A stretch of DNA of 64,000 nucleotides. Source: Takakia lepidozioides (lineage: Eukaryota > Streptophyta > Takakiopsida > Takakiales > Takakiaceae). The position numbers and the translations under genes are program-made. This document shows, piece by piece, positions 33,678-42,904 of the stretch. Within the stretch, counting starts at the first letter, position 1, and every line of letters begins with the position of its first letter. The notes beneath the pieces are model-generated. The model did not search any database. It had not been told where the DNA came from and saw nothing but the letters and a program-made list of their open reading frames with translations. Location: the NCBI GenBank assembly GCA_030704615.1, contig CM060732.1, positions 62,415,053 to 62,479,052 of the forward strand. The letters are read 5' to 3'.

Positions 33678-35490
33678 TCACAGGATTTTCCCCTTTCCTC
33701 ATTCAAAGAGGAATAGAAAAAGAAAATAGAGAGAATGAAAGATGGTTAATAATGAAACAGAAGAGAGGAGACCTGGATAGAGAATGCCAAGCCAAGTGTG
33801 TTGTTGGCCAACCAGTGTTTCTTCAAAACATACCAAATACAAAATAGTGTCCCTGGAATGCCCGCAATCAGCTGTGACTTTGTGAACTCCACCTCAACAT
33901 CTGCACCCCAATTTACCTCATCAGCTGTCCAAACTAAGTACTCTTCCAAGGATAATCTGTGACCTATCAATTTGGGAAAGAAAATGATGGTTCAGGTTAA
34001 TACTTGAAAGTGTAATGCCATTGGAAGACACTGCCTTACTTGAGCTGGCCACATACAATATATAGAGAGAGGCACTGCCTTGGCCATTGAAAATTCAATA
34101 GAAGTCCCTAAATAGCCAACACAGGTTTCAGTGAGATGTACTTACTCTTCCAGTATGGCAAATGCCATGAAACTATGGTCTCATTCCAAAGAGTTGGGAG
34201 CCAACGCTCAAGTGCCGGGAGGATTGTAGCACTGTAACAGCCAAGCCACTATGGAACTTAATACCAAGTGTACTTTTGTCCATACAGGTAATACGACTAA
34301 ATAGTGCACCCTACCTTAAGTGGATGATATTCAGGCAAAAACCTGTGTCAGACATTATGTTCCACAAAAAGAACAAGTGACAAGAAGTTTAATACATCCA
34401 AAGTATGCCCAGAGGACCAATACAACACAGAATGTACTCATGCCATTACGGACGTTGGCTTGCCAAAGCCTTACAGCCATTGATCCTGCCGGAAACTAAC
34501 CCTCCCGAGTCTTTTGTAAGGTTCGCACCCACCACAGTTAGAGAACCAATATAACAAAGTCACAGAGAAATAGAGACAGTAAACTATACAGACACCTGGT
34601 CCCCTAAAGACTATTATTTCTTTCAGGCCATTTGTAACTTAGAAATCTGCACAAATTTCCATTGTGACAAGAAAAAGTTTATAAAATACAGAAAGATTTT
34701 AAGAAGACAATGTATTTAATATTGCATCATGAAAGTCGTTGCAACCTGTTGAGCATTTACCGCCAATCTTGTCATGCAGTGGGAGGGTTGAGAATGTTCA
34801 AGTCAGAACAGCTGAAACACAAAACCTGGCATCTGCAAAGCATAGCTTGCTTTACTCTCAGACACAAAACAAGCTGCAAGAGTGCACAAGGGAGATGGTA
34901 CGTACGAGAGTGCAAGGACCCCCAGAACGAAGAAATAGAGAGTGAGCACAGTGTTGATCAAATCCTTCGGCAGAAACTTGAAGAGAAGAAAGAGGGACAG
35001 TAGCACTGCACTACCAATAAATGGGAAACGTATGGCATGCTCCTTGGACATGGTTTCCTGGACAAGCAGGAAAGAACAGGTCTCAGATAAGTGTGACTTA
35101 TTGCCACCTGGCCCAGTTAGGACAACTGCATCCTGTAATATTAGGCCAACAATCCCCTACCTTTGAATGGGGGAATCTTTGTTCCCCAGCTCTTCCAGTG
35201 GAGACTGGGAAACCAATAACCGCTCTTACGCGGCAACACCAAACACAGTAACACAAGCGCAGGTGTTGTCTGGTCTTAGACGTTAATTGCGGTCGATTGC
35301 ATATGGGTTTCCTGAGTGAGCAATCCAAGCCTAGGGTTAAGAGACTCACGGTGGGAGGGGCTGGCTTGACAGAGCGATGGCACCCAATGAACACTGTAAG
35401 GCATGCTGTTGCGACCACATTGAAATTTGGATTGACTTTCATTACCAGTGGTGCCAGCGTTAAACCTGCCACAGCTCCACTTGTTAACAT
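27404..35490 (-). CDS. SPP: Signal peptide peptidase (intramembrane aspartyl protease), ten coding exons
   Basis: Exons on the minus strand: 35490-35350, 35057-34906, 34231-34146, 33900-33773, 31533-31483, 31244-31158, 30635-30566, 30096-29960, 28061-27984 and 27523-27404. All junctions are GT-AG and in phase, giving 349 residues (Arabidopsis SPP has 344). Diagnostic motifs are present: VYDIFWVF (first catalytic Asp), SMLGLGDIVIPG (second catalytic Asp) and QPALLYIVP (PAL motif), plus MSKEHAIRFPFIGSAVLL near the N terminus. SPP cleaves signal-peptide remnants within the ER membrane. The ATG at 35490-35488 gives an N terminus a few residues shorter than relatives; it follows an acceptor at 35505, so an upstream non-coding or short coding exon is possible. 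Introns hold at least seven LINE-A insertions, and the donor of the 30096-29960 exon sits next to one of them. The tail is acidic with no KKxx-type signal. Confidence 0.95.
28365..28866 (-). mobile_element. Older LINE-A tail copies
   Basis: Two decayed units are seen on the minus strand. One ends at about 28376-28395 (GAGAGGGCAATGTACTCATT on the plus strand). The other spans about 28580-28852 and includes the EAEPKA...FLEDIW region and the tail with a GCCATAGCCTTGTGG-type block. The second was split from upstream LINE sequence by the 151-bp insertion at 28867-29017. Confidence 0.6.
28867..29017 (-). mobile_element. LINE-A insertion, 151 bp, with 14-bp target-site duplication
   Basis: Direct repeats TTGTGGAGAGAGAA at 28853-28866 and 29018-29031 flank a 5'-truncated LINE-A 3' end whose tail (TGTACTCATAAG on the plus strand) abuts the lower repeat. 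The target is the GA-rich sequence at the start of an older LINE-A copy, so this is a nested insertion. Confidence 0.85.
29032..29956 (-). mobile_element. LINE-A copy with ORF2 C terminus, between two GA tracts
   Basis: On the minus strand the open frame runs from [16 protein letters not shown] through [16 protein letters not shown], the zinc-binding CPLCGQSEDSIHFLIHC and [12 protein letters not shown]. It ends with the family tail into a long (GA)n tract (29041-29086 on plus). The 5'-truncated end also abuts a (GA)n tract (29927-29956). That layout is expected if the element inserted into a pre-existing TC/GA microsatellite. The upstream tract begins 4-5 nt inside the SPP intron. Confidence 0.85.
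29041..29086. repeat. (GA)n microsatellite at LINE-A 3' end
   Basis: Near-perfect GA dinucleotide run directly joined to the LINE-A tail TTGTACTCATAAGACG on the plus strand. Confidence 0.95.
32012..32083 (-). mobile_element. LINE-A 72-bp tail insertion with 12-bp duplication
   Basis: GGTATTTACAGA is present at 32000-32011 and 32084-32095. The 72 bp between consist only of the LINE-A terminal block (CCCAAACTGGGC to TTTCATGAGTTCAT on the minus strand). Confidence 0.85.
32100..32502 (-). mobile_element. LINE-A 403-bp insertion, very young
   Basis: TTTACAGACAGA at 32088-32099 and 32503-32514 flanks the insert. The insert aligns base for base with 29087-29489, with one visible difference (C at 29471, T at 32484). 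Its translation repeats the SEDSIHFLIHC, ALFKSIKGIVHVP and [12 protein letters not shown] segments. It landed in one copy of the duplication made by the adjacent 72-bp insertion. Confidence 0.9.
32520..32662 (-). mobile_element. LINE-A tail copy next to a GA tract
   Basis: The (GA)n run at about 32522-32546 joins ATGTACTCAC on the plus strand, followed by a decayed tail (GCCATAGCTTCGTGGCC, CCCAGTTTGGACAG) and about 50 bp of upstream LINE sequence. It then meets the next copy. Confidence 0.65.
32663..33535 (-). mobile_element. LINE-A copy, ORF2 C-terminal region, diverged
   Basis: The tail lies at about 32667-32720 on the plus strand. The minus-strand body encodes [40 protein letters not shown], a zinc-binding CPMCWQPGDNIHFLIHC and downstream pieces, with several frameshifts. 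It is clearly older than the 32100-32502 insertion. Confidence 0.8.
33552..33623 (-). mobile_element. LINE-A 72-bp tail insertion with 16-bp duplication
   Basis: GGGACTAGTGGGAAGA occurs at 33536-33551 and 33624-33639 and flanks 72 bp of LINE-A terminal sequence (TTTGTGTTCCACTC to ATGAGTACATTT on the minus strand). A (GA)n tract follows the upper repeat. Confidence 0.9.
33638..33672. repeat. (GA)n microsatellite
   Basis: GA dinucleotide run adjoining the 72-bp LINE-A insertion and lying about 100 bp from the SPP exon at 33773. Confidence 0.95.
34428..34510 (-). mobile_element. Decayed LINE-A tail
   Basis: AGAATGTACTCATGCC followed by a GCTTGCCAAAGCCTTACAG block and CATTGATCCTGCC on the plus strand reproduces the tail order with many substitutions. 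It lies in an SPP intron. Confidence 0.5.
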
Positions 35491-35504
35491 CCACCACTGT
35501 GTAT

Positions 35505-37002
35505 CTGGAGAGGAAAGGAGATAGTAGAGACTCACCAACTTTATTTCCTTCATGTACATCAAAGAGGTCCACGGGTTGAATCCCTGGTATAAGTTGGGTG
35601 CTCAGGGGCTGGACAGAAATTTCTTGTGGCCATTGCTGTGCTCACTTTCTGGTGGAAGGAATACAAAAGGGATTCTCATCTCTACATTCAAGGAAAGCCA
35701 CAAATTAAGATGAGTCCATCTGCAAGCCATATGAAGGCAACTGCCAATCCTGACCCTATGGCAAGTACAGTGAGATGACCCTTGGAGGCACTAAGAGAGA
35801 CATCAACATGACTCTCACTACTCTAAACACAATGACAAGAATAAGAAGAAGAATGATGCCAGCTGCAGCTAGCACAACTGCCAGTGCATAGGTTTTCTCG
35901 CCTAATCCCCCCCCCCCCAAAGAATTGGACTTCGTGAGGCAATGCCTCAGCCTGCCTCCAACTCGCTCGGAACAAAGAATACCATCCAACACTGGTCCAG
36001 AGGTTTAAATACTAGACCATCACAGTGTGGCCGCAGAGCCCTAACCAAAAAAATGGGGTTTTTGTTGGAACCTTGGCTTGCAGTGAAACTGAAATCCCAC
36101 TAGCGACCCCACTTCCATAGACCAACCATACACAGAACATCGATGAGTCTCGTATCACCCGCAAGGATCTAGTGCAGACCTACATGTACATGGATCTAGC
36201 GAAAGGATCCGGCAGGATTCACGGATCCGGCTCAATGACAACGGCATCACCCCTGTGGATTTCAAAATACAATAGAACACATAGTCTGCAAACAGCTATC
36301 CGAAGTGTGAACAAGCAAACCCAACCAACGAAACGATCCAAACCTATGAGAGCTGCACTCGCCACCCGCTCCGCAAGCACCATAGCTGCCCTTTTCGCTG
36401 GAAATCAACCCTGCAGAAGTCTTCGTAAAACTGAAAAGCTTCAACCGCAGTGTATATCAAAAAGAGTCCGGCTTCTCCTTCCTCGTGGCGCCGGAAGCTA
36501 TCAGCACTTGAAAATATACTTGCGAAGTGGTGATGAACAACTATCCTCCTGTTAAGCCCCTAGTTGTTCACATACACTGGCACAATCGAGTAGAAACAGC
36601 ATGTCTGTAGACAATGCGAACTTTTCTTCGACGTTCTAGTATTGATCCTCTATGAAGGAGGGTTGATTTCTTACAATGTGCATGGATCCTTGGGCTAAGC
36701 TGTGATGCGGAATTGAAGTGTAGATCGAATTTTCAGAAGGCAGCAGCTACCTCTTAACCTAATTTTACGGTACGATGTCCCAGCCTCTCACCTACTGCTT
36801 GAAAGATGTCACAGTGGCTCTCCCTGTCAGTCCCTACACGTTATGTAATCAGCTATGGAGATAGTGTCCAACATGAACAAACGATCGAATAAAGAACTCA
36901 GATGTCTGCTGATGTACAGAGAGAAAGTCCTGGCAAACACCCCACACACCAAAATTACATCAACATCAGCAACACCCCCGATAGAATGCAAGACAAGGTT
37001 TT
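35505..37002. other. SPP upstream region
   Basis: This interval should hold the SPP promoter and any leader exon. A minus-strand open frame at 35756-35992 encodes one very hydrophobic stretch (ALAVVLAAAGIILLLILVIV) but lacks supporting homology or a splice link to SPP. A C-run lies at about 35907-35917. Confidence 0.3.
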
Positions 37003-37713
37003 TGGAATACAATGACGGACGGTGACGGACACGCTGTCTCGCTGTCCGTCACCGACTCACGGAGCTCGTCACCACTAACGGTGACGGCTCACGGACTAGT
37101 GCCAAAAAACAAATACATTTAAATTGTAGATTTTTAAAATTCCCACTGTCCTGCCCGGTTACATGGGAATTCGGACTGCCCGGTGGGAACATGAAGTCCG
37201 AACCATGGAAAGGGAAACATGAAGCCAAGACAGAAGGCTGAGTGGCTTAGGTCGAGGGAAGCGGCCACCGCATTCAGGCACAAATTCAAAGTTAATATCC
37301 TTGGTTCTGAGTTAGAATTTGGACCTAAACACCTAAAAATCTTGAGAAGCTTAAAAGCCAAGAGCTCATAAATCAGTGGCAGTACCTCACACACCTCCAA
37401 GCCTCTCGAGGTTGCATTGGCGCTTGAGAAAGTCGGAGGGCACATGTTTCCACTCAGAGGCACTTTCTGCAATGTTGAAGATATCAAATGGTTGTTTTTG
37501 CAAATTTTCAAAATCAATCATCGACATATGATCAAGCGGTGGATGAAGGGTGACACGAAGAAGCAATGGGAAGTAGAATTCTCAGCAAATAGGTCGTGAT
37601 TGACCAAGGGGAGATTACAGGTCGACTTCTGGAGGTGAATCTTGGTTTCACCTACTGGTAGCTAGGTCAGACAGTGATAGTTAGTCTATCTTTTTCTTTT
37701 TTTCGCTGTGAAC

Positions 37714-38131
37714 AGGTTCTTGTTTTCCTCCAAATCCCACAAGCATGTTCAATTTATAACTTCTATGAGCAGGAACATTGGGAACCATGTGTTAGCACAT
37801 ATTTCAATGAGGTGTGTAGCGTACTGTACCCATTTGATGATCCAGCGCAGCTTACTTCCCCCCATTATCGGTATGCCAAGCCCCTTTGCTTTATGGCATG
37901 GAGTGCGTATGAGGTGGACATGGATGTGGGATGGTTTAGATCAGAGTTGTTGAGTTATGTCCATTCACAAAGCACTAGAGGAGAGACAAGCGACAAAAGA
38001 AGTTCAAGATGAACAGAGGTGCTTCATGGTCTGATACTGCCCATTTGTTTAATATTTGTCCATCCCTATGAGCTCTTAAAACATAAATGTGATAATCTGT
38101 TTGGGAAATTCCAGAGCATTTGTCTTAAAAC
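37714..38131 (+). repeat. Direct repeat copy 1 inside the inverted-repeat element
   Basis: It encodes EHWEPCVSTYFNEVCSV, then PFDDPAQL, YAKPLCFMAWSAYEVDMDVG and SELLSYV. It is repeated about 1,056 bp downstream with scattered substitutions and small indels. Function is not recognised. Confidence 0.8.
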
Positions 38132-38769
38132 AATAAGAGTATAAGAAAGGCTTTAAATAAAGCCGTCTGCAGTAAAAATATATGTATAGACTTAAGCAAA
38201 GTCAGAATTGACAAAAGCCTAAGAAAGGCTAGTTAGTCAAGTAAAAAGAGTAAGCTTTAAGAACAAGAAAAGAAATCGGGAATAACTAAGCTTATATATC
38301 TTTAGAGGAAGGGCCCGGTGAGAGAGTCTAGGACATAGAGCTTGAGGACCGTGGTAATACAGAGAGCGACGGTGGGAGCTTGCTACTCAGAGTCTTGAGA
38401 AAGAGCAGTATTCTTTGGCACAAGGCAGGAGAGGGGGAGGTTGGAAGCTTTGGGGGATTCTGGGATTTTTGGGGAATTGTGAGAGTTGTGGACCCTGGCG
38501 GGGTGCAGGATCGATGGAGAGTGACGTAGAGTCTGTTGATCATGGCGGCCGTGCTTTGTTCAGATCCTTATGGTTGCCTTATCACCACGCACTACCTGCC
38601 ATGATGGATTACTTTGAGAAAAATAATCTAGGTTTGTCGAATGCCCCAAGTAACATGCAGGTGTTTCGGCTGGCAAGGATATATCGGAAAAGATCTAGAT
38701 TGAAGGAGGACATGAAGAGGCTTCATGCACATTTGAATTACACGATACTAATGGATCACAAGACTGAGC

Positions 38770-39180
38770 AGGTTCTTGGTTTCCTCCGAATCCCATAAGC
38801 ATGTTCAATTTATAACTTCGTAAATGGGAACATTGGGAACTAGATGTTAGCCCATATTTCGATGAGGTGTATAGCGTGTACCCATTTGATGATCCACCGC
38901 AACTTACTCCCCCTATTTATCCGTATGCCAAGCCCCTTTGTTATGTGGCATGGAGTGCGTACAAGGTGGACATGGATGTAGGATGGTTGAGATCAGAGTT
39001 GTTGAGTTATGTCGATTCATAAAGCACTGCAGGGGAGACGAGCGGCGAAGGAAGTTCAAGATGAACAGAGGTACTTCATAGTTTGATACTGTATATTTGT
39101 TTATTTATCTATCCCTATATGCTCTTAAGACATAAATGTGGTAATCTGTTTGGGAAATTCCAGAGCATTTGTCTTAAAAT
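38770..39180 (+). repeat. Direct repeat copy 2 inside the inverted-repeat element
   Basis: Same block as 37714-38131, here reading EHWELDVSPYFDEVYSVYPF, YAKPLCYVAWSAYKVDMDVG and ending SYVDS before TAA. It is preceded in another frame by MMDYFEKNNLGLSNAPSNMQ and LARIYRKRSRLKEDMKRLHA (38580-38745), which may be an upstream exon. Confidence 0.8.
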
Positions 39181-40489
39181 AGTATCCAGATCCTAATGAG
39201 ATGTTGGTCTAATGTTGGTCTTATGGTCGTTTGGTAGCATTGTGCAGGTAGTGACCATACAAGAACGCCATCGTTGCATAAATATCAGCATGCAGAAGTG
39301 CTTTGAAGCTGATGACGATATTCAATATTCTGAGGGGTTGCAGGCCTTGTCACGATAGCCCTCTTCTTGTTTATGATTGCAGCTCTTTTCCTATTGGTTG
39401 CCACTATAACACGTACTCTTGTACCACGATTTTAGAAACTGACGTTATGCCTCTTGAGATAGACAAATAACCTGTATCAGCTTACTGTAGTGGATTTCTG
39501 CTTGTTGGTAGTTTGGATAAGCTGGGATTGAACTTGAAGCTGGATGTTTTTGCAACAGGTGTTTTGGTTTCAACGCTGATCTTCTGCAGGATGAAGCCAG
39601 TCTGAAATCTTCTTACTTCCCTATTTTGGCTATTCGTTGGAATGCTGATGTACGTCCAAATTTTATGGGCTCACTACATACAATTTTGTGGGCTACTTGG
39701 TATGCATCACAATGCTCCCGCACTAAGCATGCATACTGACACTGAGGTGTTGTGTTGCAACCGCTGCTTCCATCTACCTGCATGTTTCTTGTAGCTACCT
39801 ATCAATTCACATGGAATGCCTTGCATCTGCACCTTCTCTGCACTTTTGCAAAAGACTTTGACAATATGTAATCGCTTTATTTCCTCATGTTCCTACAGGG
39901 CAGTCTGAATTCTCATGTAACCGGGCAGGATAGTGTGAATTTTAAAAATCTACAAATTAAATGTATTTGCTTTTTGGCACTAGTTCGCCGTCGCCGTTGG
40001 TGGTGACGACTCACGGAGCCCGTCACCGTCCACGGTGACGGACGTCGTGAGCCGCGACCGTCCGTCACCGTCCAAATTGTCTTCCAGGTAGGGCGTAAAC
40101 AGAAAGCAGACGTCTTGCGACGTCCGTGGGTTGGTCCGTCCGGCAGAGTATCCCTTTCGTGCCCAGCGAGGTCCCAAAGAGACATGACAAAGGCCACTTG
40201 TGGGATCTTGTGTGAGGGATTTGTTCCCGAGAGGAAGAAGAAGACCCAATTTGTGAAGGACTCGAGTAAGTTGGGGAGAGGGGTTGAATGAAGAGGAGCT
40301 GCGCTTGTGGGTTCGACAGAGAAGTCGAAACAAGTTCACAACAGTCTGCTAAGACCTCTCTCTTTGGGAATCTCGAACCTTGTCAACTACTTCACAACCG
40401 TTTTGGGGTTTATCTGGCGTTCTAAGTTCAGAATCCAGATTCCAGAAGTGAGAATAGAGAGTGGCGGTGAGTTCGGAGACCTGGGCAAG

Positions 40490-42904
40490 ATGGTGGGGAC
40501 AAACGTGAAGGCGGAGACAATGACTCTGATGGAGAAGAGGACGGCAATTGAAGTAGAAATGGATGCAATCATTACCCGCCTTTGCAGATCCGATGGACCG
40601 GGGCTTACAGGCAATCTGGTCGACAATGAGGTCATTTCAATAACTATCAGATATGGGTTTTGATGATCAATTCTGCTCCAAGCCAACTGGAAGATATGTT
40701 GTTTTGGTGTGTTTTATATAAGCATTTTAGGCTCATCACAACTTGAGGACTGGCAGAGGCAAGGGGGTCGGACGCAGTAAGTGTCCAGTGCAGTTTCTAG
40801 GTCCAGTGGAAACCCGCGGCTAGTTCGCGATCCAGTAAGAATATCCTACCCTTGTGAGTGTAGAACCAGGCTGGGACAGGAAGGGTACGCACAGAAACCT
40901 TTTTTCCATGTCTGTTGTCTATTCTTGTCCCTTGTAGATGCTTAATGTGTGTTCTCAATGGTTTGCTGTCATAGGGCTTCCCAAGGGCGGACATTGACAT
41001 TCCTGCCATTCGAGCAGATCGCCAACGTCTTTCTGGTAGTTATCGAACCCGGGAAGGTCTTCATGACTTCTTGCACAGCCTTCCTTGTCCGTCTACCCAT
41101 TCCTGTCTGTCTTCACATCCCTGGGGGACCATTAGCAGTGCAGGAATCAACAGTACGGCGTTCTGGTTCCATGTCGGGCTCTGCCGGTAAGGGCAAGTCC
41201 TTGAATACATCTGTGTGTGCCCTCCACCCAATTATCCTTGGGTGGGATTTTTTTCACCTATTTCAGCACCCATGAGAGGTAGGAGCTTTCTGCTTTATTT
41301 CTGAACGGTGATGCTTTGGACACAATCTTATATTCTTGCCATGACCATATAGATAGGCAGTGTGTCTACTCTGTTAATCACCAATATGTGGCATTCTGCT
41401 GGAATGGACGCACCTGGTGTAGAGGCAGTATTCAGGTACTGCTGATACAATCAAGGATTCACTGCCACCATGGCTACTATCAGAATCCACCGTTGGTGGG
41501 TGCAAGGAGACTAGCTATGTCCTTGCATATCACTGGGCACATTGCCCTGGAAGTTGGTATCTCTGTCAGCAATAGAATTTGTTGTTCAACACTTCGGATT
41601 GTTGTGTGGGAATGCAGTGCTCCGCAATGACCACAAGGAGGTGACCACCACCATTGAGCGAAACCTGTATATTCTCCACTCAGGCGGCTTCAACAGAGAT
41701 TCAACACTACCATTGAAGCGCTCAGGTCTGGAATTTTCTCTGTATGTTTAACCATTGTAGATTCTCTCCCTAGACACATAAGATGAATGTAATTTGGTCT
41801 CGCCTCATTTTGTTCAGAGGAAGAGGGGTGGGGAAGAGACTTCAGGGGAAAAGAGAAGTAGTCTGTATGATCTCAAGGTTCTGTAAGGTCTCTCAAACAT
41901 TGGCATGAAACATGGGAACAGCGGATGAAGAGTACGCGAGACCTTCTCAGAGAGTTGCTCCTGCCGTCTCCAACATGGCACACAATGCCATACCGCATGT
42001 GCATTCAGTCACAGGAGTAAGCTCCCAGAGTGAGGGGCCCTGTCCCATGGACGAGGATGCCAGTCATGCAAGCATTCCCTTTGCATTTTTTGATGAGGTT
42101 ACAGAAGGCTCACCAGCAGCATTGGATGGGCTAGTCTTGGGGGATCAACTTGTGAAATTTGGGAGCGTAGAGGGGGCTGAAAATGTTTTACCACGGCTTG
42201 CTAGAGAGGGTCAAATGAATGAGGGACGAGGATTGAATGTGGTGGTCTTGAGGCGAGGTGAACCTGTCCACCTGTTGGTTACTCCTCGGCAGTGGTCGGG
42301 CCGTGGTCTCCTGGGGTAAGTTCTTTTTTTCTCTTGTACATTTAACAGAGGGGTGTTTAGTGTTTACGGGATAGACAAAGTTAGAAGAGGCCCTCTAGGC
42401 TTCAGTGCACCCAGTTGAAGACCCTCAGGCTGTGATATTGATGAGCTGGAAAGGGAGCTGTGTATGAAAGAGGGGGAGATGGGGGGGGTGAACTTACTTG
42501 CACACAGATCATGTTTCACTTTGGTACCTTGATGGGTTTTCCAAATTCCACAGAGAGAGCACAGATGCGTTAGTCTGGCATCTCTAACACCATGTAATTT
42601 CAGTCGTATGGGAGATTGAAGAAAAGACTTGTCATTCCAGACTTAGGCACTGGGCAGCCGAGGGAATTGCAGTGATTTTAAGTGTAGCTCCACACTGGAA
42701 TTGTACTATTAACAGTTCCACCACTTGTCACCTCATGATCATCCACCTCTCAAGAGAAGAGATGGAGGGAGGGATGAGGTGGCCCAGTGGTTGTTGGTAA
42801 GATGTGTTTAATGTATCTACCTCGATGATAAGACTGATCTTGATTCTCTGGGTTGCCATTGTAATGCCTATTTGTGTGCCAGGTGTCACATCCAGCCTCT
42901 ATAA
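40490..42904 (+). CDS. PSMD9: 26S proteasome assembly chaperone PSMD9/Nas2 (p27) with PDZ domain
   Basis: Exons 40490-40630, 40975-41035, 41618-41725, 41922-42315 and 42883-42904 join in frame to a 241-residue protein. The N-terminal helical domain shows KAETMTLMEKRTAIEVEMDA and GNLVDNE|GFPRADIDIPAI, then RNDHKEVTTTIERNLYILHS. From about residue 155 comes the PDZ domain: FAFFDEVTEGSPAALDGLVL, GDQLVKFGSVEGAENVLPRL and TPRQWSGRGLLGCHIQPL. This order is exactly that of PSMD9/Nas2, which binds the Rpt5 C terminus and chaperones assembly of the proteasome base in the cytosol and nucleus. The final exon is only 22 nt. The acceptor before exon 4 (GGGAACAG) lacks a good pyrimidine tract, but it is the one that keeps frame. 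The region between 40087 and 40489 should contain the 5' UTR and promoter. Confidence 0.95.

Larger units (their letters stand above)
37003..40086. mobile_element. 3.1-kb element with long terminal inverted repeats and unknown coding remnants
   Basis: About 195-210 bp at the ends are inverted copies: 37003-37197 and 39878-40086. They share GGACGGTGACGGAC near the tips, GACTAGTGCC-type and AATACATTTAA segments, and CCTGCCCGGTTACATG inward. The outer part is dense in GTGACGG/CCGTCAC motifs, like subterminal transposase-binding arrays. The interior carries protein-like plus-strand pieces, including NVQ-type and YAKPLC...AWSAYEVDMDVGW segments, and a direct duplication. No perfect target-site duplication is visible, so the superfamily is undecided. 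A hairpin-forming non-autonomous DNA transposon that captured host exons is my best reading. Confidence 0.6.

Noticed and set aside
35756-35992. Small hydrophobic minus-strand ORF as an upstream SPP exon or membrane peptide gene
   Set aside because: It has one hydrophobic stretch but no homology to the SPP N terminus and no in-phase splice connection to the first recognised exon.
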